From: Actinacidiphila rubida
Lineage (GTDB): Bacteria; Actinomycetota; Actinomycetes; Streptomycetales; Streptomycetaceae
Direction: 5' to 3'
DNA length: 64,000 bases
NCBI RefSeq assembly: GCF_900110255.1
Contig: NZ_FODD01000041.1
Span: 1 to 64,000 of the forward strand
The position numbers were made by a program, and so were the translations under genes. Under the pieces are notes generated by a model, which was given only the letters and a program-made list of their open reading frames with translations, did not search any database and was not told the DNA's origin. The stretch's first letter is position 1; each line of letters starts with the position of its first letter. Positions 1 to 8,789 of the stretch are shown piece after piece.

Positions 1-10
1 GAGGTGCCTG

Positions 11-1003
11 ATGAAGGCGGTTGTGGTGACGGATCAGGCCGCGGGGACGGCGGGGATGGCTCTGGTGGAGCGTCCGAAGCCGGAGGCGGCGGGGAACGAC
101 GTGCTGGTGGAGGTTCATGCGTCGGGTTTCACTCCGGGTGAGTTGTCGTGGCCGTCGAGCTGGACTGATCGTCTCGGGCGTGATCGCACGCCGTCGGTTC
201 CCGGGCACGAGGTGGCCGGTGTGGTCAGCGCGCTCGGTTACGGGACGAGGGGGCTGTCGGTGGGGCAGCGGGTGTTCGGTCTCACGGACTGGACGCGTGA
301 CGGCACGCTGGCGCAGTACGTGGCGGTCGAGGCGCGCAACCTCGCGCCGCTGCCCGGCGACGTCGACTTCACCGTGGGTGCGAGCCTGCCGATCTCGGGC
401 CTGACCGCATGGCAGGGACTGTTCGTGCACGGGCGTCTCCAGTCAGGACAGCGCGTCCTGGTCCACGGGGCGGCCGGCGGAGTCGGCTCCGTGGTGACCC
501 AACTCGCCCGCGAGGCCGGCGCCTACGTCATCGGCACCGGACGCGCCGCCGACCGGCAGGCCGCAATCGACTTCGGCGCGCGCGAGTTCGTCGACCTCGA
601 CAACGACGTCCTGGAAGACGCTGGCGAAGTCGACCTGGTCTTCGACGTGATCGGCGGCGACATCGCGAAGCGGTCCGCACGGCTGGTGCGAGCCGGAGGC
701 ACGCTGGTGACCATCGCCGGCCCACCCGAAGCCCGACCGGCCGACGGACTGGCGATCGACTTCGTCGTGGAGGCCGACCGCACCCAACTGGGCGAGATCG
801 TCCAGCGGGTGAGGGACGGACGCCTGCGGACCGTCATCGGCCGGGTCGCGGACCTCGACGACGCCGTTACGGCGCTCAACCCCACCGAGCGAGCCAAGGG
901 AAAGACGATCATCCGCGTGCGCACCGGTTTCCTCGGCCAGGACACGACCGACCTCATCGACCCCAGGCACCCAGGAGTGGCCAAAGGGCCGCACCGGTCC
1001 TAG
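11..1003 (+). CDS. NADP-dependent MDR-family oxidoreductase (quinone oxidoreductase type)
   Basis: The 330-residue protein has the medium-chain dehydrogenase/reductase layout: an N-terminal GroES-like catalytic fold (GHEVAGVV near residue 65), then a Rossmann domain with the nucleotide-binding motif HGAAGGVGSVV near residue 152. The structural-zinc cysteine cluster of true alcohol dehydrogenases is absent, which puts it with quinone oxidoreductase or enoyl-reductase-like members that reduce alpha,beta-unsaturated carbonyls with NADPH. The ATG at 11 follows a GAGGTG ribosome-binding site at the very edge of the window. The substrate cannot be told from sequence. It is followed 37 bases later by a GNAT gene on the same strand, so the two may be cotranscribed. 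Confidence 0.85.
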   Translation: MKAVVVTDQAAGTAGMALVERPKPEAAGNDVLVEVHASGFTPGELSWPSSWTDRLGRDRTPSVPGHEVAGVVSALGYGTRGLSVGQRVFGLTDWTRDGTLAQYVAVEARNLAPLPGDVDFTVGASLPISGLTAWQGLFVHGRLQSGQRVLVHGAAGGVGSVVTQLAREAGAYVIGTGRAADRQAAIDFGAREFVDLDNDVLEDAGEVDLVFDVIGGDIAKRSARLVRAGGTLVTIAGPPEARPADGLAIDFVVEADRTQLGEIVQRVRDGRLRTVIGRVADLDDAVTALNPTERAKGKTIIRVRTGFLGQDTTDLIDPRHPGVAKGPHRS

Positions 1004-1040
1004 AGCAGCCCTCTGGGCTCCCCGACAGAAAGTGTGACCC

Positions 1041-1517
1041 GTGGCAACCAGCATCGAGGCCGAAGCGGCCATCCGTGAAGAACACAACGCGGCGCTCATT
1101 GCGGCACTGGACGAGACGCATCCCGGTGAGGTGGACTCCAGTTGGGAGCTTGATGTCGTCAACGACCCCGAGCGCGGCCGCTGGTTCGCGGCCGTCGGTA
1201 CCGAGGCGATCGCAGAGCTCTCGTACCGCTTCGTCGGCGGCCGCGTCGTCCTGCTGACGACATGGGTCGACCCCGCCTACCGCCACCACCGGGTCGCGCC
1301 AGAGCTCATCGCACGTGTGCTGGACGAGATTCGCCCGACCGGAAAGAAGATCACCGTGATCTGCCCGGTCGTGGGCGAGTTCATCGCCCGCAACCCGCGA
1401 TACCTCGACCTCATCGACAAGGCCCACCCGGGCTCCGGCGCCTACCCCCACCACCGACCCGCAGGCGAGGTGGACGACCAGCAACAGATCACCGCGTTCG
1501 AGAACGACGCGACATAG
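1041..1517 (+). CDS. Small GNAT-like N-acetyltransferase (YidJ/CG type)
   Basis: The 158-residue protein resembles the short GNAT subgroup (Pfam Acetyltransf_CG): a beta-rich N-terminal half (AELSYRFVGGRVVLLTTWVD), then an acetyl-CoA-site-like helix (YRHHRVAPELIARVLDEI) and an ICPVVGEFIARNP strand-helix typical of the group. It starts with GTG at 1041. These proteins are usually stand-alone with poorly known substrates, so no specific acceptor is proposed. Downstream the strand loses coding potential. Confidence 0.75.
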   Translation: MATSIEAEAAIREEHNAALIAALDETHPGEVDSSWELDVVNDPERGRWFAAVGTEAIAELSYRFVGGRVVLLTTWVDPAYRHHRVAPELIARVLDEIRPTGKKITVICPVVGEFIARNPRYLDLIDKAHPGSGAYPHHRPAGEVDDQQQITAFENDAT

Positions 1518-2089
1518 CCGTCGGCATCACCAGCCATCCGTGGAGCACGGAATGCCGGCCGGCCGAACCGAATCAGGCTGATCCCGTTCGGCGGACCGGC
1601 CCCCGTGGGCTGCCGGACCGAGTGCCACGGCGCCGGTGTACGCGGCGCTGCCCGGCCACGGCGACCCGGGCCCCTTGTCGTTCCTCGCCCAGGAGACCAA
1701 GGGCGGTCCCGTTATTGATCTTCGGCTGGTGGGGCGGCGGCTCATGCGCCGGAGGCTCGGGGCACGTCGGCCTGGGCGGCGCTCAGCATTCCTGGGTGAC
1801 GTGGCCGTGGACCTCGCGCAAGATGGTGGATGAGACTCCTCCGGGCGAATCCGCCCGGGGCGATGAGTCGGGGCGGTGCCGCCGGTACGTATCGGTGAGC
1901 ACCGGACCGAAGGGAAACCCTGGCGGAGCGTCATCGTCACGGGGGACAGATTCCGCCTCGGCCCCGCGCTGGAGGAGGGCGTGCTGCTGCTCGGGCGCGT
2001 CGCCTGGCAGCTGTTCGCGCGGATACGGCCCGGCCGCCAGGATCCCTGCGCCGCGCGACCGGTGCCGGGGAACCGCAACGACTGGACGG
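1518..2089. other. Non-coding / decayed stretch
   Basis: No intact gene is convincing here. Long open frames on both strands are low-complexity, Arg/Pro-rich, and look like GC-driven shadows. One fragment (1876-2133, + strand) resembles a reductase and is listed separately as a remnant. The stretch lies between the GNAT gene and a truncated HAD gene and looks like degraded coding DNA. Confidence 0.5.
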
Positions 2090-2133
2090 TTACCGAAGGT
2101 GTGGCTGACGCGCGTGAGCTGCGATGCGGGTGA
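1876..2133 (+). pseudogene. Remnant resembling a RibD-C / dihydrofolate-reductase-family protein
   Basis: The open frame reads VLLLGRVAWQLFARI followed by PGRQDPCAAR and a later WTVTEG. This recalls the ALLLGRVTYE.FA..WP core of the short dihydrofolate-reductase-like (RibD C-terminal) proteins common in actinomycetes. The N-terminal nucleotide-binding strand and the C-terminal third are missing, and only about 85 codons remain. It could be a chance resemblance; a decayed gene is the better guess given the truncated HAD gene beside it. Confidence 0.3.
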
Positions 2134-2620
2134 TGGTCCTGGCATTGTCCTCGAAGAGGTGCGCCTGCATGCCTGCCGCCCGGGCTGCCTCGACGTTGGC
2201 TGCGACGTCGTCGATGAACAGGCAGTTCTCCGGCCGCACCGCCAATCTGGCGCACGTGGTGTCGAACGCACGCGGGTCGGGCTTCTCCACGCCGATCTCG
2301 TGCGAGTAGACGATCTGCTCGACCAGCTCGTCGAAGTGGTACAGCGACGCCTCCCGCTCCCGCGCGCCGACGAAGCTGTTGCTCAGGATGCCCAGCCTGC
2401 AGCTTCCGCGCAGCCCTCGCACATAGCCGATCAACTCCTCGTTCGGCGTCCCCAGATACTCCGCCCACAGATCAGCCATGAACGACTCCACCTCGGGTGC
2501 GGCGAGGCACAAGCGGGCCGCCACCTGTTCGTGTACCTCGCTCTCGCTGACACTCCCGACTCTCCCCGCCCACCACACGTCACGCATCCGCTCATGGACG
2601 GTGCCCAGTGGCAGCTCCAA
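2090..2620 (-). pseudogene. 5'-truncated HAD-IA family hydrolase
   Basis: The protein keeps HAD motif II (LGILSNSF), the motif III lysine region (GVEKPDPRAF) and motif IV (CLFIDDVAANVEAA), which define a haloacid-dehalogenase-like phosphatase. Motif I (DxDxT/V), which supplies the nucleophilic aspartate and normally sits in the first 15 residues, is absent. The only start in frame is a TTG, with an in-frame TGA three codons upstream. About 30-40 N-terminal residues appear to be missing. As read, it cannot be a normal HAD hydrolase, so it is most likely a pseudogene. Confidence 0.65.
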
Positions 2621-2721
2621 CCGTCGTCAGCCCAACGGAGCAACGTGACGGGCGGATGACAGAAGCGGTGTGTAGCGTCGTCAGTGGCTGGTTGACCTGC
2701 GCACTGGGCAGGCGGCCACCC

Positions 2722-2793
2722 GCGCCAGTGGTGCAAGCAGCACGCCCGCCTTCCTGGCGGGAGGTCTTGGTTCGAGTCCGGGCTGGCGCTCCA
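2722..2793 (+). tRNA. Unusual tRNA-Gly(TCC)-like gene with a 5-nt D-loop
   Basis: The 72 nt fold as a cloverleaf: acceptor GCGCCAG/CTGGCGC, D-stem GTGC/GCAC closing a loop of only AAGCA, anticodon stem CCCGC/GCGGG with loop CTTCCTG (anticodon TCC at 2752-2754), a 4-nt variable loop, T-stem CTTGG/CCGGG with loop TTCGAGT, discriminator T and encoded CCA. G1-C72, C2-G71, G3-C70, C35, C36 and U73 agree with glycine identity. The D-loop lacks the conserved G18-G19 that docks with the T-loop, and the T-stem contains two G-U pairs. It may be a specialised or degenerate glycine tRNA. A strong hairpin follows 7 nt later. Confidence 0.6.
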
Positions 2794-2800
2794 CGAGAAG

Positions 2801-2825
2801 GCCCCCCACCGCATCGGTGGGGGGC
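2801..2825. terminator. Hairpin terminator after the tRNA-like gene
   Basis: Perfect 10-bp stem GCCCCCCACC/GGTGGGGGGC with loop GCATC. It lies between the + strand tRNA and the 3' end of the minus-strand transporter operon, so it could act in both directions. There is no T-run, as is usual in actinomycetes. Confidence 0.7.
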
Positions 2826-2917
2826 TACGGCCGTCAACAAGGCCTGGGACCCGCAGACGCGCGATCAAGCCGGCTACTGGTCCGGCCGTCGAACGGCAAC
2901 TCGTCCCCGGCACGTCC

Positions 2918-3976
2918 CTACTCCCGCTGCCGGCCTGAGGCTCCGCCCGAGTCAACGGGTCCGCCCCCGACGCCGGACGCAGGTCCGAGGGGGAAGTGGC
3001 AGGCGGCGGCGTGGGCGCCGGCCGTGGCGGGGGAGCGCAGCGGGGGTTCGTCGGTGGCGCACCTTGCGACGGCCTGGGGGCAGCGGGTGCGGAAGCGACA
3101 GCCCGAGGGCGGGTCCAGAGGACTGGGGACGTCGCCCTGCAGGCGCACCCGGGCGGACCTGCGGTCCGGGTCGGGGAGCGGGACGGGGACGGCGGACAGC
3201 AGCGCGTCGGTGTAGGGGTGCCGGGGCCCGTCGTAGACCTCCTCGACGGTGCCCTGCTCGACGATCCGGCCGAGGTACATCACCGCGACCCGGTCGGCGA
3301 TGTGCTCCACCACCGACAGGTCGTGCGCGATGAAGACGTACGCGATGCCCAACTCGCGCTGCAGCGAGGTGAACAGGTTGACGATCTGGGCCTGGACCGA
3401 CACGTCGAGCGCGGACACCGGCTCGTCGCACACCAGGATCTCCGGACGCAGCGCGAGTGCCCGGGCGATCGCGATGCGCTGCCGCTGGCCGCCGGAGAAC
3501 TGGTGCGGGTAGCGGCGGGCGTGGTCGGGGTTGAGGCCGACGAGTTCCAGGAGCTCGCCGACCAGGCGCCGGTGGTCGGCGCGCGGCGCGACGTCGCGGT
3601 GGATCAGGAACGGCTCGCGGACCAGGGCCTCGACGGTCATACGCGGGTCGAGCGAGGCGTAGGGGTCCTGGAAGACCAGCTTGATGTGGCGGCGGGCCGC
3701 CCGCAGCCGGCTGCCGCGTAGTTGGTCCAGGCGCTCGCCGAACAACCGGATCTCCCCGGACGTCGGCCGGTCGACGGCGGTCAGAAGCCGGGCCAGGCTC
3801 GACTTGCCGCAGCCGGACTCGCCGACCAGGCCGAGGGTCTCGCCGCGGCGCAGTTCCAGGTCGATGCCGTCGACGGTCCTGAGCCGGCCGGCGCCGCGCC
3901 GCAGCACGCCGCCACCGCCGACCGGGACGTGCTTGACGAGGTCGCGGACTTCGAGGATCAACGGTGCGGCGGTCAT
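2918..3976 (-). CDS. dppF: Oligopeptide/dipeptide ABC transporter ATP-binding protein (DppF/OppF type)
   Basis: The 352-residue ATPase shows Walker A GESGCGKSS (around residue 53), the Q-loop VFQDP, signature FSGGQRQRIAIARAL, Walker B EILVCDEP and the switch histidine in FIAHDLS. The C-terminal GCRFRTRCPQA segment is the oligopeptide-transporter C-terminal motif that in some homologues binds an Fe-S cluster. The start overlaps the dppD stop by ATGA, so translation is coupled. It is the last gene of a five-gene operon and would energise uptake with DppD. The substrate (peptide, nickel or another oligomer) is inferred from the family only. Confidence 0.9.
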   Translation of the reverse strand: MTAAPLILEVRDLVKHVPVGGGGVLRRGAGRLRTVDGIDLELRRGETLGLVGESGCGKSSLARLLTAVDRPTSGEIRLFGERLDQLRGSRLRAARRHIKLVFQDPYASLDPRMTVEALVREPFLIHRDVAPRADHRRLVGELLELVGLNPDHARRYPHQFSGGQRQRIAIARALALRPEILVCDEPVSALDVSVQAQIVNLFTSLQRELGIAYVFIAHDLSVVEHIADRVAVMYLGRIVEQGTVEEVYDGPRHPYTDALLSAVPVPLPDPDRRSARVRLQGDVPSPLDPPSGCRFRTRCPQAVARCATDEPPLRSPATAGAHAAACHFPLGPASGVGGGPVDSGGASGRQRE

Positions 3977-5031
3977 GCGCCCACCACCTCCTTCCAGTTG
4001 TGGCAGGCGCTGGTGCGCCGCGGGGCGACCGCCTGCGGGGACGGTGCCGTTGCGCAGGCGTCGGACGCGAGCGGGCAGCGCGGCCGGAAGGTGCAGCCGT
4101 CCGTCGACTCCGCGGGGTCCGGCGGGGAGCCCTGCAGCACGGTGAGCGCCCGGCCGCGCGAGCCCCGGCGGGGGATCGAGTCGAGCAGCGCGCGGGTGTA
4201 GGGGTGGGCGGGCCGGCGGTAGAGGTCCTCGGCCGGGGCCTGTTCGGCCACCCGGCCCGCGTACATCACCGCGACGCTGTCCGCGGCGTTGGCGACGATG
4301 CCCATGTCGTGGCTGATCAGCACGAGGCTGACGGCGTGTTCGGCCTGCAGGTCGGCGAGCAGTTCCATGATCTGCGCCTGCACGGTGACGTCGAGCGCGG
4401 TCGTCGGCTCGTCGGCGATGACCACCTCGGGGTTGAGGGCCAGCGCCATGGCGATCATGACCCGCTGCCGCATCCCGCCGGAGAACTGGTGCGGGTAGTG
4501 GCCGGCGCGGCGGGCGGCCTCCGGGATGTGCACGCGGTCGAGCATCCCGACCGCCGCCCGCTGCGCCTGGCGGCGGTTCATGTCGCCGTGCGCCCGGAAC
4601 ACCTCGGCGATCTGGTGGCCGACGGGCAGCACCGGGTTCAACGCGGACAGCGCGTCCTGGAAGACCATCGAGAGGTGCCGGCCGCGGATCTGCGCCAGGG
4701 CCCGCTGGTCCAGGCCCAGCAGGTCGATGCCGTGCAGCCGGACCGTGCCGCCGGTGACGCGTGCGCCGCGCGGCAGGATGCCCATCACCGCCCGGGCGGT
4801 GAGGCTCTTGCCGCAGCCGGACTCGCCGACCACGGCGAGGGTGCGGCCGGGCGCGGTGCGGTAGCTGACACCGTCGACGACGACGCCGCCGGCGCCCGGC
4901 CGGCCCGACGCGTCGGCGAACACCACCCGCAGATCGGTGACCTCCAGCGGGGGAGCGTCGGGGTCGTAGCCGGCGAAGCGGGACAGCGGGTGGCGCCGGC
5001 CGGTGGGCGCGTTGCCGGTGGTGGTGGTCAT
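3973..5031 (-). CDS. dppD: Oligopeptide/dipeptide ABC transporter ATP-binding protein (DppD/OppD type)
   Basis: The 352-residue ATPase has Walker A GESGCGKSL, Q-loop VFQDALSALNP, signature FSGGMRQRVMIAMAL, Walker B EVVIADEP and H-loop LISHDMG, ending in the CTFRPRCPLA peptide-transporter motif. I place the start at the ATG at 5031, which overlaps the dppC stop as ATGA. The longer open frame upstream only mirrors dppC in another frame. It pairs with the DppF-type ATPase encoded immediately downstream, the usual heterodimer of this importer class. Confidence 0.9.
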   Translation of the reverse strand: MTTTTGNAPTGRRHPLSRFAGYDPDAPPLEVTDLRVVFADASGRPGAGGVVVDGVSYRTAPGRTLAVVGESGCGKSLTARAVMGILPRGARVTGGTVRLHGIDLLGLDQRALAQIRGRHLSMVFQDALSALNPVLPVGHQIAEVFRAHGDMNRRQAQRAAVGMLDRVHIPEAARRAGHYPHQFSGGMRQRVMIAMALALNPEVVIADEPTTALDVTVQAQIMELLADLQAEHAVSLVLISHDMGIVANAADSVAVMYAGRVAEQAPAEDLYRRPAHPYTRALLDSIPRRGSRGRALTVLQGSPPDPAESTDGCTFRPRCPLASDACATAPSPQAVAPRRTSACHNWKEVVGA

Positions 5032-5954
5032 CGCAGCCTCGGATCGAAGGCGTCGCGGAGGCAGTCGCCCAGCAGCACGAAGCTGAGCACGGCCAGGGAC
5101 AGGAAGAGCGCGGGGAACAGCAGCAGCCCCGGGTGGACGGTGAAGTACTGCTGGGCGGAGTTCAGTTGGACACCCCATGAGATGGCGGGGGCGGACAGGC
5201 CGACCCCGATGAAGGTCAGCGACGCCTCCGCGGTGATCACCCCGCCGACGGTGATGCTGGTCAGCACCGCGACCGGCATGATCGCGTTCGGGATCACGTG
5301 CCGGAGCAGGATGCGCAGCGGCCCGGCGCCCAACTCGCGGGCCGCGGTCACGTAGTCCAGGCCGCGGGTGGCCAGCACCGAGGACCGCATGATCCGGGTG
5401 AGCACCGGCCACGAGAACAGCGCCAGCACCAGCGACACGCTCAGGATGCTGTGCACGCTGAAGGTCTCCAGCACCACGATCATCCCGACGAGCATCGGGA
5501 AGCCGAAGAAGACGTCCATCAGGCGGCTGATCACCATGTCGGTGACGCCGCCGAAGTAGCCGGCGAGCGAGCCGAGGACGACGGCGACCACCAGCGTGAG
5601 CGCGGTGGTGAGCAGGCCGATGCCGAGCGAGTCGCGGGCACCGTGCACCACGTTGCTGTAGAGGTCGCAGCCCTGGACGTCGAAGCCGAACGGGTGGCCC
5701 GACGTGGGCCCCTGCCCGCTGTGCTCCAGGGAGCACCGGTGCGGGTCGCCGTGCCCGAACCAGCCGGCGAAGGCCGACGGCACGGCGGCCATGGCGCACA
5801 GCAGCACGACCACGGCCAGCGGCAGGAAGAAGCGCGGGCGGCGCGCCAGGCGGTGGAGGGTGCCGCGTTCGACGCGCCGGGACGGCCCGGCCGCGCCGGG
5901 TACGGCGGCCACGGCCGGCGCGGCGGGCGTGGCCGGCTGCAGGGCACTAGTCAA
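5028..5954 (-). CDS. dppC: Oligopeptide/dipeptide ABC transporter permease (DppC type)
   Basis: About 308 residues: an N-terminal cytoplasmic tail, one TM segment (PLAVVVLLCAMAAVPSAFAG), a periplasmic stretch, then the BPD_transp_1 core with the EAA loop around AARELGAGPLRILLRHVIPN that contacts the ATPases. The best start is TTG at 5954. It overlaps the dppB stop by a few bases and is preceded by GAGGA at a 6-nt spacing, whereas the open frame extending further upstream has no ribosome-binding site. It forms the channel with DppB. Confidence 0.88.
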   Translation of the reverse strand: MTSALQPATPAAPAVAAVPGAAGPSRRVERGTLHRLARRPRFFLPLAVVVLLCAMAAVPSAFAGWFGHGDPHRCSLEHSGQGPTSGHPFGFDVQGCDLYSNVVHGARDSLGIGLLTTALTLVVAVVLGSLAGYFGGVTDMVISRLMDVFFGFPMLVGMIVVLETFSVHSILSVSLVLALFSWPVLTRIMRSSVLATRGLDYVTAARELGAGPLRILLRHVIPNAIMPVAVLTSITVGGVITAEASLTFIGVGLSAPAISWGVQLNSAQQYFTVHPGLLLFPALFLSLAVLSFVLLGDCLRDAFDPRLR

Positions 5955-6876
5955 GGCGGATCCTCGGGTCGAGTACGCCGTAGAGCAGGTCCACGACCAG
6001 GTTGACAAGGAGGAACACCAGCACCAGCAGGGTGCTGATGCCGACGACGGTCGGGCCGTCGTGCTGCTGGACGCTCTGGAAGACCTGGAAGCCCAGGCCC
6101 GGCAGGTTGAAGATGCCCTCGATGAGGATCGTGCCGGACAGCAGGTAGCCCAGGTTCGTCCCCAGCATGGAGACCACGGGAACCAGCGAGGTGCGCAGCA
6201 CGTGCCGGACCAGGACCCGGGAGCGGCTGAGCCCCTTGGCCGTCGCGGTGTCGACGAAGTCCGCCCCCAGGTTCTCCAGGACGCTGGCCCGGGTGAGGCG
6301 GGCGATCTCCGGCACCCCCAGCAGCGCCAGGCACAGCGCGGGGACCAGATAGCTCAGCGGCCAGCCGTCGTCGGTGCCCGAGACCGGGAACCAGTGCAGT
6401 TTGACGCCCAGCACGATCTGCGCGACGTAGGCGGTGATGAAGTACGGCACGCCCAGCACCAGGCTGGATCCGCCCAGCACCGCGAGGTCCGGGAGCCGGC
6501 CCGCGCGCAGCGCGGCGAGGTAGCCGAGACCGACGCCCGCGACCGCCTCGATGATCCAGGTCATCACCGCGAGCTTGACCGTGACCGGCCAGCTCGCGGC
6601 GATGATCGCGGACACCGGGGTGTTGGCGAGGTCGATCCCGAAGTCGCCGTGCAGCAGCCCGGTGAGGTAGTGCCAGTACTGCACCAGGAACGGGTCGCCG
6701 AGGTGGTAGTGCTCCTTGATCGCCGCGGCCGTCGCCGGCGTCACCACGTGGTCGGGGCCGGCCAGCGCCTGCACGGGGTCGCCCGGCAGCGCGTAGACGG
6801 CCGCGTAGATGACGAAGGTCGTGCCCAGCAGCACCGGGATCATGAGCAGGATCCGGCGCAGGACGTAACTAGCCAT
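5947..6876 (-). CDS. dppB: Oligopeptide/dipeptide ABC transporter permease (DppB type)
   Basis: The 309-residue membrane protein starts MASYVLRRILLMIPVL, the standard DppB N-terminus. It has the GDFG segment after the first periplasmic loop and an EAA loop around ATAKGLSRSRVLVRHVLR, and it ends with DLLYGVLDPRIR. About six TM segments are visible. It begins 42 bases after the binding-protein gene and its end overlaps dppC. The role is the channel half of the peptide-type importer. Confidence 0.92.
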   Translation of the reverse strand: MASYVLRRILLMIPVLLGTTFVIYAAVYALPGDPVQALAGPDHVVTPATAAAIKEHYHLGDPFLVQYWHYLTGLLHGDFGIDLANTPVSAIIAASWPVTVKLAVMTWIIEAVAGVGLGYLAALRAGRLPDLAVLGGSSLVLGVPYFITAYVAQIVLGVKLHWFPVSGTDDGWPLSYLVPALCLALLGVPEIARLTRASVLENLGADFVDTATAKGLSRSRVLVRHVLRTSLVPVVSMLGTNLGYLLSGTILIEGIFNLPGLGFQVFQSVQQHDGPTVVGISTLLVLVFLLVNLVVDLLYGVLDPRIRLD

Positions 6877-6918
6877 GCCCGCCCCCTCGGTGTGCGCCGG
6901 CGCCGGCGCGCGGCGCGG

Positions 6919-8532
6919 TCATCGGACCGTGACCGAGGACAGGTCGACGTCCCCGAGATAGCCGAGCTGGAGGCCGGAGAGCTTCTTGGCGTGCACCGCA
7001 CCGCTGACCGGGTAGTAGAGCGGCGCGAGCGGCAGGTCCGCCATCGCCGTACGGGTGGCCTGCTGGGCCAGCTTCAAGCCCGCGCCGGATGTCGTCGCGG
7101 CCGCGGCCCGGTTCATCAGGGAGTCGAAGGCGCCGCTCTTGTACCCGCCGACATTGGTGCCCGACGTGCTGCCGAACAACTGGTCCGCCTGCGAGTAGAG
7201 GTTGGGGTACGAGGCACCCATGTAGAGCAGGAACGGTCCCGTGGTCTTGTGCGCCAGCAGGTTCGGGTAGATCTGGTCGGTCGGCTGGACCTTCATGGAG
7301 AGGGAGCTGATGCCGAGGTTGCTGCGCAGCTGGTTGACGATCGCCTCGAGCACCGTCTGCATGTCGGGGTCCTGCTTGGTCCACAGGGTGAGCGAGCCCT
7401 TCCAGCCCCCCGCGGCCGCCAGCAACTGGCGTGCCCTGGCCGGGTCGTAGGAGCAGTCCGCGCAGTCCGTCCCGCCGCCGCCCGCGATGACGTTCGGCGC
7501 GATGCCGGCCGCGGTCTGCGCGTGACCCTGCAGGAGCGAGGCGACGATCGCCTTGCGGTCGACGGCCAGCGAGAAGGCCTCGCGCACCCGCACGTCGGCG
7601 AACCGCCGGTCCCACAGCGGGAATCCCAGGTAGACCACCGCGGCCGTCGGCGAGGTGACCAGCTGCGAGGAGTACATCCGGCTCGCGGTCGACAGGTCGT
7701 TGCCACTGGCGGTCGCGATGTCGACGGCACCGGACCGGAAGCTGGTGAACGCGGTGGCGTCGGTCTGGTAGGTCTTGACGGTGATCTGGGCGGCCTTGCC
7801 CTTCGCGCCCGGGTAGCCGTCGAAGCGTTTGAGGGTGATCTGCTGACCGCCGGGCGCCAGACCGGGCGACGCCACCTGGTAGGGGCCGTTGCCGATCGGC
7901 AGCCGGTCGTAGGCGGCGAGATCCTTGAACGCGGCCTTCGGCATGGGCGCGAAGGCCGTGCCCGCCAGCACATAGGGGAACATCGACAGCGGCTTGACCA
8001 GGGTGACCTTGAGCGTGCTCGCGCCGACGACCTGCACCCCGGAGAGCTTGTCGGTGGTGGGCTTGCCGCTGGTGGGGTTGAGCGCCGCGTACCCGTCGAT
8101 GTTCGCGAACAGGTACCCGTTCGTCATGGCGTTGGGCGCGTAGGCCGCCGCGTTCCACGAGTCGGCGAACGACTGGGCGGTGACGGGCTCACCGTTCTGG
8201 AACTTCCAGCCGCTCTTGAGCGTGATGGTCCAGTGCTTCTGGTCGGTGGACCGCAGCGACTGCGCGACGGCGTCGACGACCTTGCCGCCGCGGTCGACCT
8301 GGGTCAGCGGCGTCCATATCGCGTCGGCGACGCCGCTGAAGCCGGCCTTGCCCGGGGTGAGATGGGCGATGTACCAGCTCGGTACGCCGATCGAGTACGA
8401 GCCGCCCGCGGCACTCGTGCCACCGGACTGCGCACCACCCCCACCGCAGGCACTCACGGCGGCCAGTGCGCCGGCGGCTCCCAGGGCCACCACTGTCCTG
8501 CGGCTGACACGTCCTGGTCGTGGCGGAGTCAT
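6919..8532 (-). CDS. dppA: Peptide-type ABC transporter substrate-binding lipoprotein (SBP family 5)
   Basis: The 537-residue precursor has twin arginines (SRRTVVALGAAG, residues 10-21) and a lipobox VSAC with the lipidated cysteine at 29, so a Tat-exported lipoprotein is likely. The body matches family 5 extracellular solute-binding proteins: a W..-containing N-lobe, then RFADVRVREAFSLAVDRKAI, the conserved helix of the family, near residues 300-320. It is the first gene of the minus-strand dpp-type operon and is divergent from a PucR regulator that probably controls it. Confidence 0.9.
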   Translation of the reverse strand: MTPPRPGRVSRRTVVALGAAGALAAVSACGGGGAQSGGTSAAGGSYSIGVPSWYIAHLTPGKAGFSGVADAIWTPLTQVDRGGKVVDAVAQSLRSTDQKHWTITLKSGWKFQNGEPVTAQSFADSWNAAAYAPNAMTNGYLFANIDGYAALNPTSGKPTTDKLSGVQVVGASTLKVTLVKPLSMFPYVLAGTAFAPMPKAAFKDLAAYDRLPIGNGPYQVASPGLAPGGQQITLKRFDGYPGAKGKAAQITVKTYQTDATAFTSFRSGAVDIATASGNDLSTASRMYSSQLVTSPTAAVVYLGFPLWDRRFADVRVREAFSLAVDRKAIVASLLQGHAQTAAGIAPNVIAGGGGTDCADCSYDPARARQLLAAAGGWKGSLTLWTKQDPDMQTVLEAIVNQLRSNLGISSLSMKVQPTDQIYPNLLAHKTTGPFLLYMGASYPNLYSQADQLFGSTSGTNVGGYKSGAFDSLMNRAAAATTSGAGLKLAQQATRTAMADLPLAPLYYPVSGAVHAKKLSGLQLGYLGDVDLSSVTVR

Positions 8533-8789
8533 CTGGGGTACCTCCAGGGGCGGTCGGAATGTCGAGTGAGCCGAGACTGGCCCAGTACGGATGCGGCAGC
8601 TTCATCGGTCCGGGCAAAAACGCCCCCGCCGCTTTGTGTCGGCGCACATGCGGGTCTCGCCGCGCCACCGCCTGCCTGCTCCGCCCGGGCAGGCCGAAGT
8701 GCCCGGCGCGCCCTGTCCGCGCCCCGGAGGCGACTACCGTACGTCACCACGTCGTTGACCGGTAGGGGGTTCCGGGGGGTGCCTATGAT
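8533..8789. promoter_or_regulatory. Divergent promoter region, transporter operon / PucR regulator
   Basis: This 257-base gap separates two divergent genes and must hold promoters for both. A TATGAT hexamer at 8784-8789 lies 6 nt before the ATG at 8796, which would fit a leaderless regulator transcript, but no good -35 sits 17 nt upstream. No clear inverted-repeat operator was found by eye. Confidence 0.4.

Noticed and set aside
2722-2793. tRNA as an integration site for an island
   Set aside because: No integrase, no repeat of the tRNA 3' end and no phage genes were seen in the neighbouring region.
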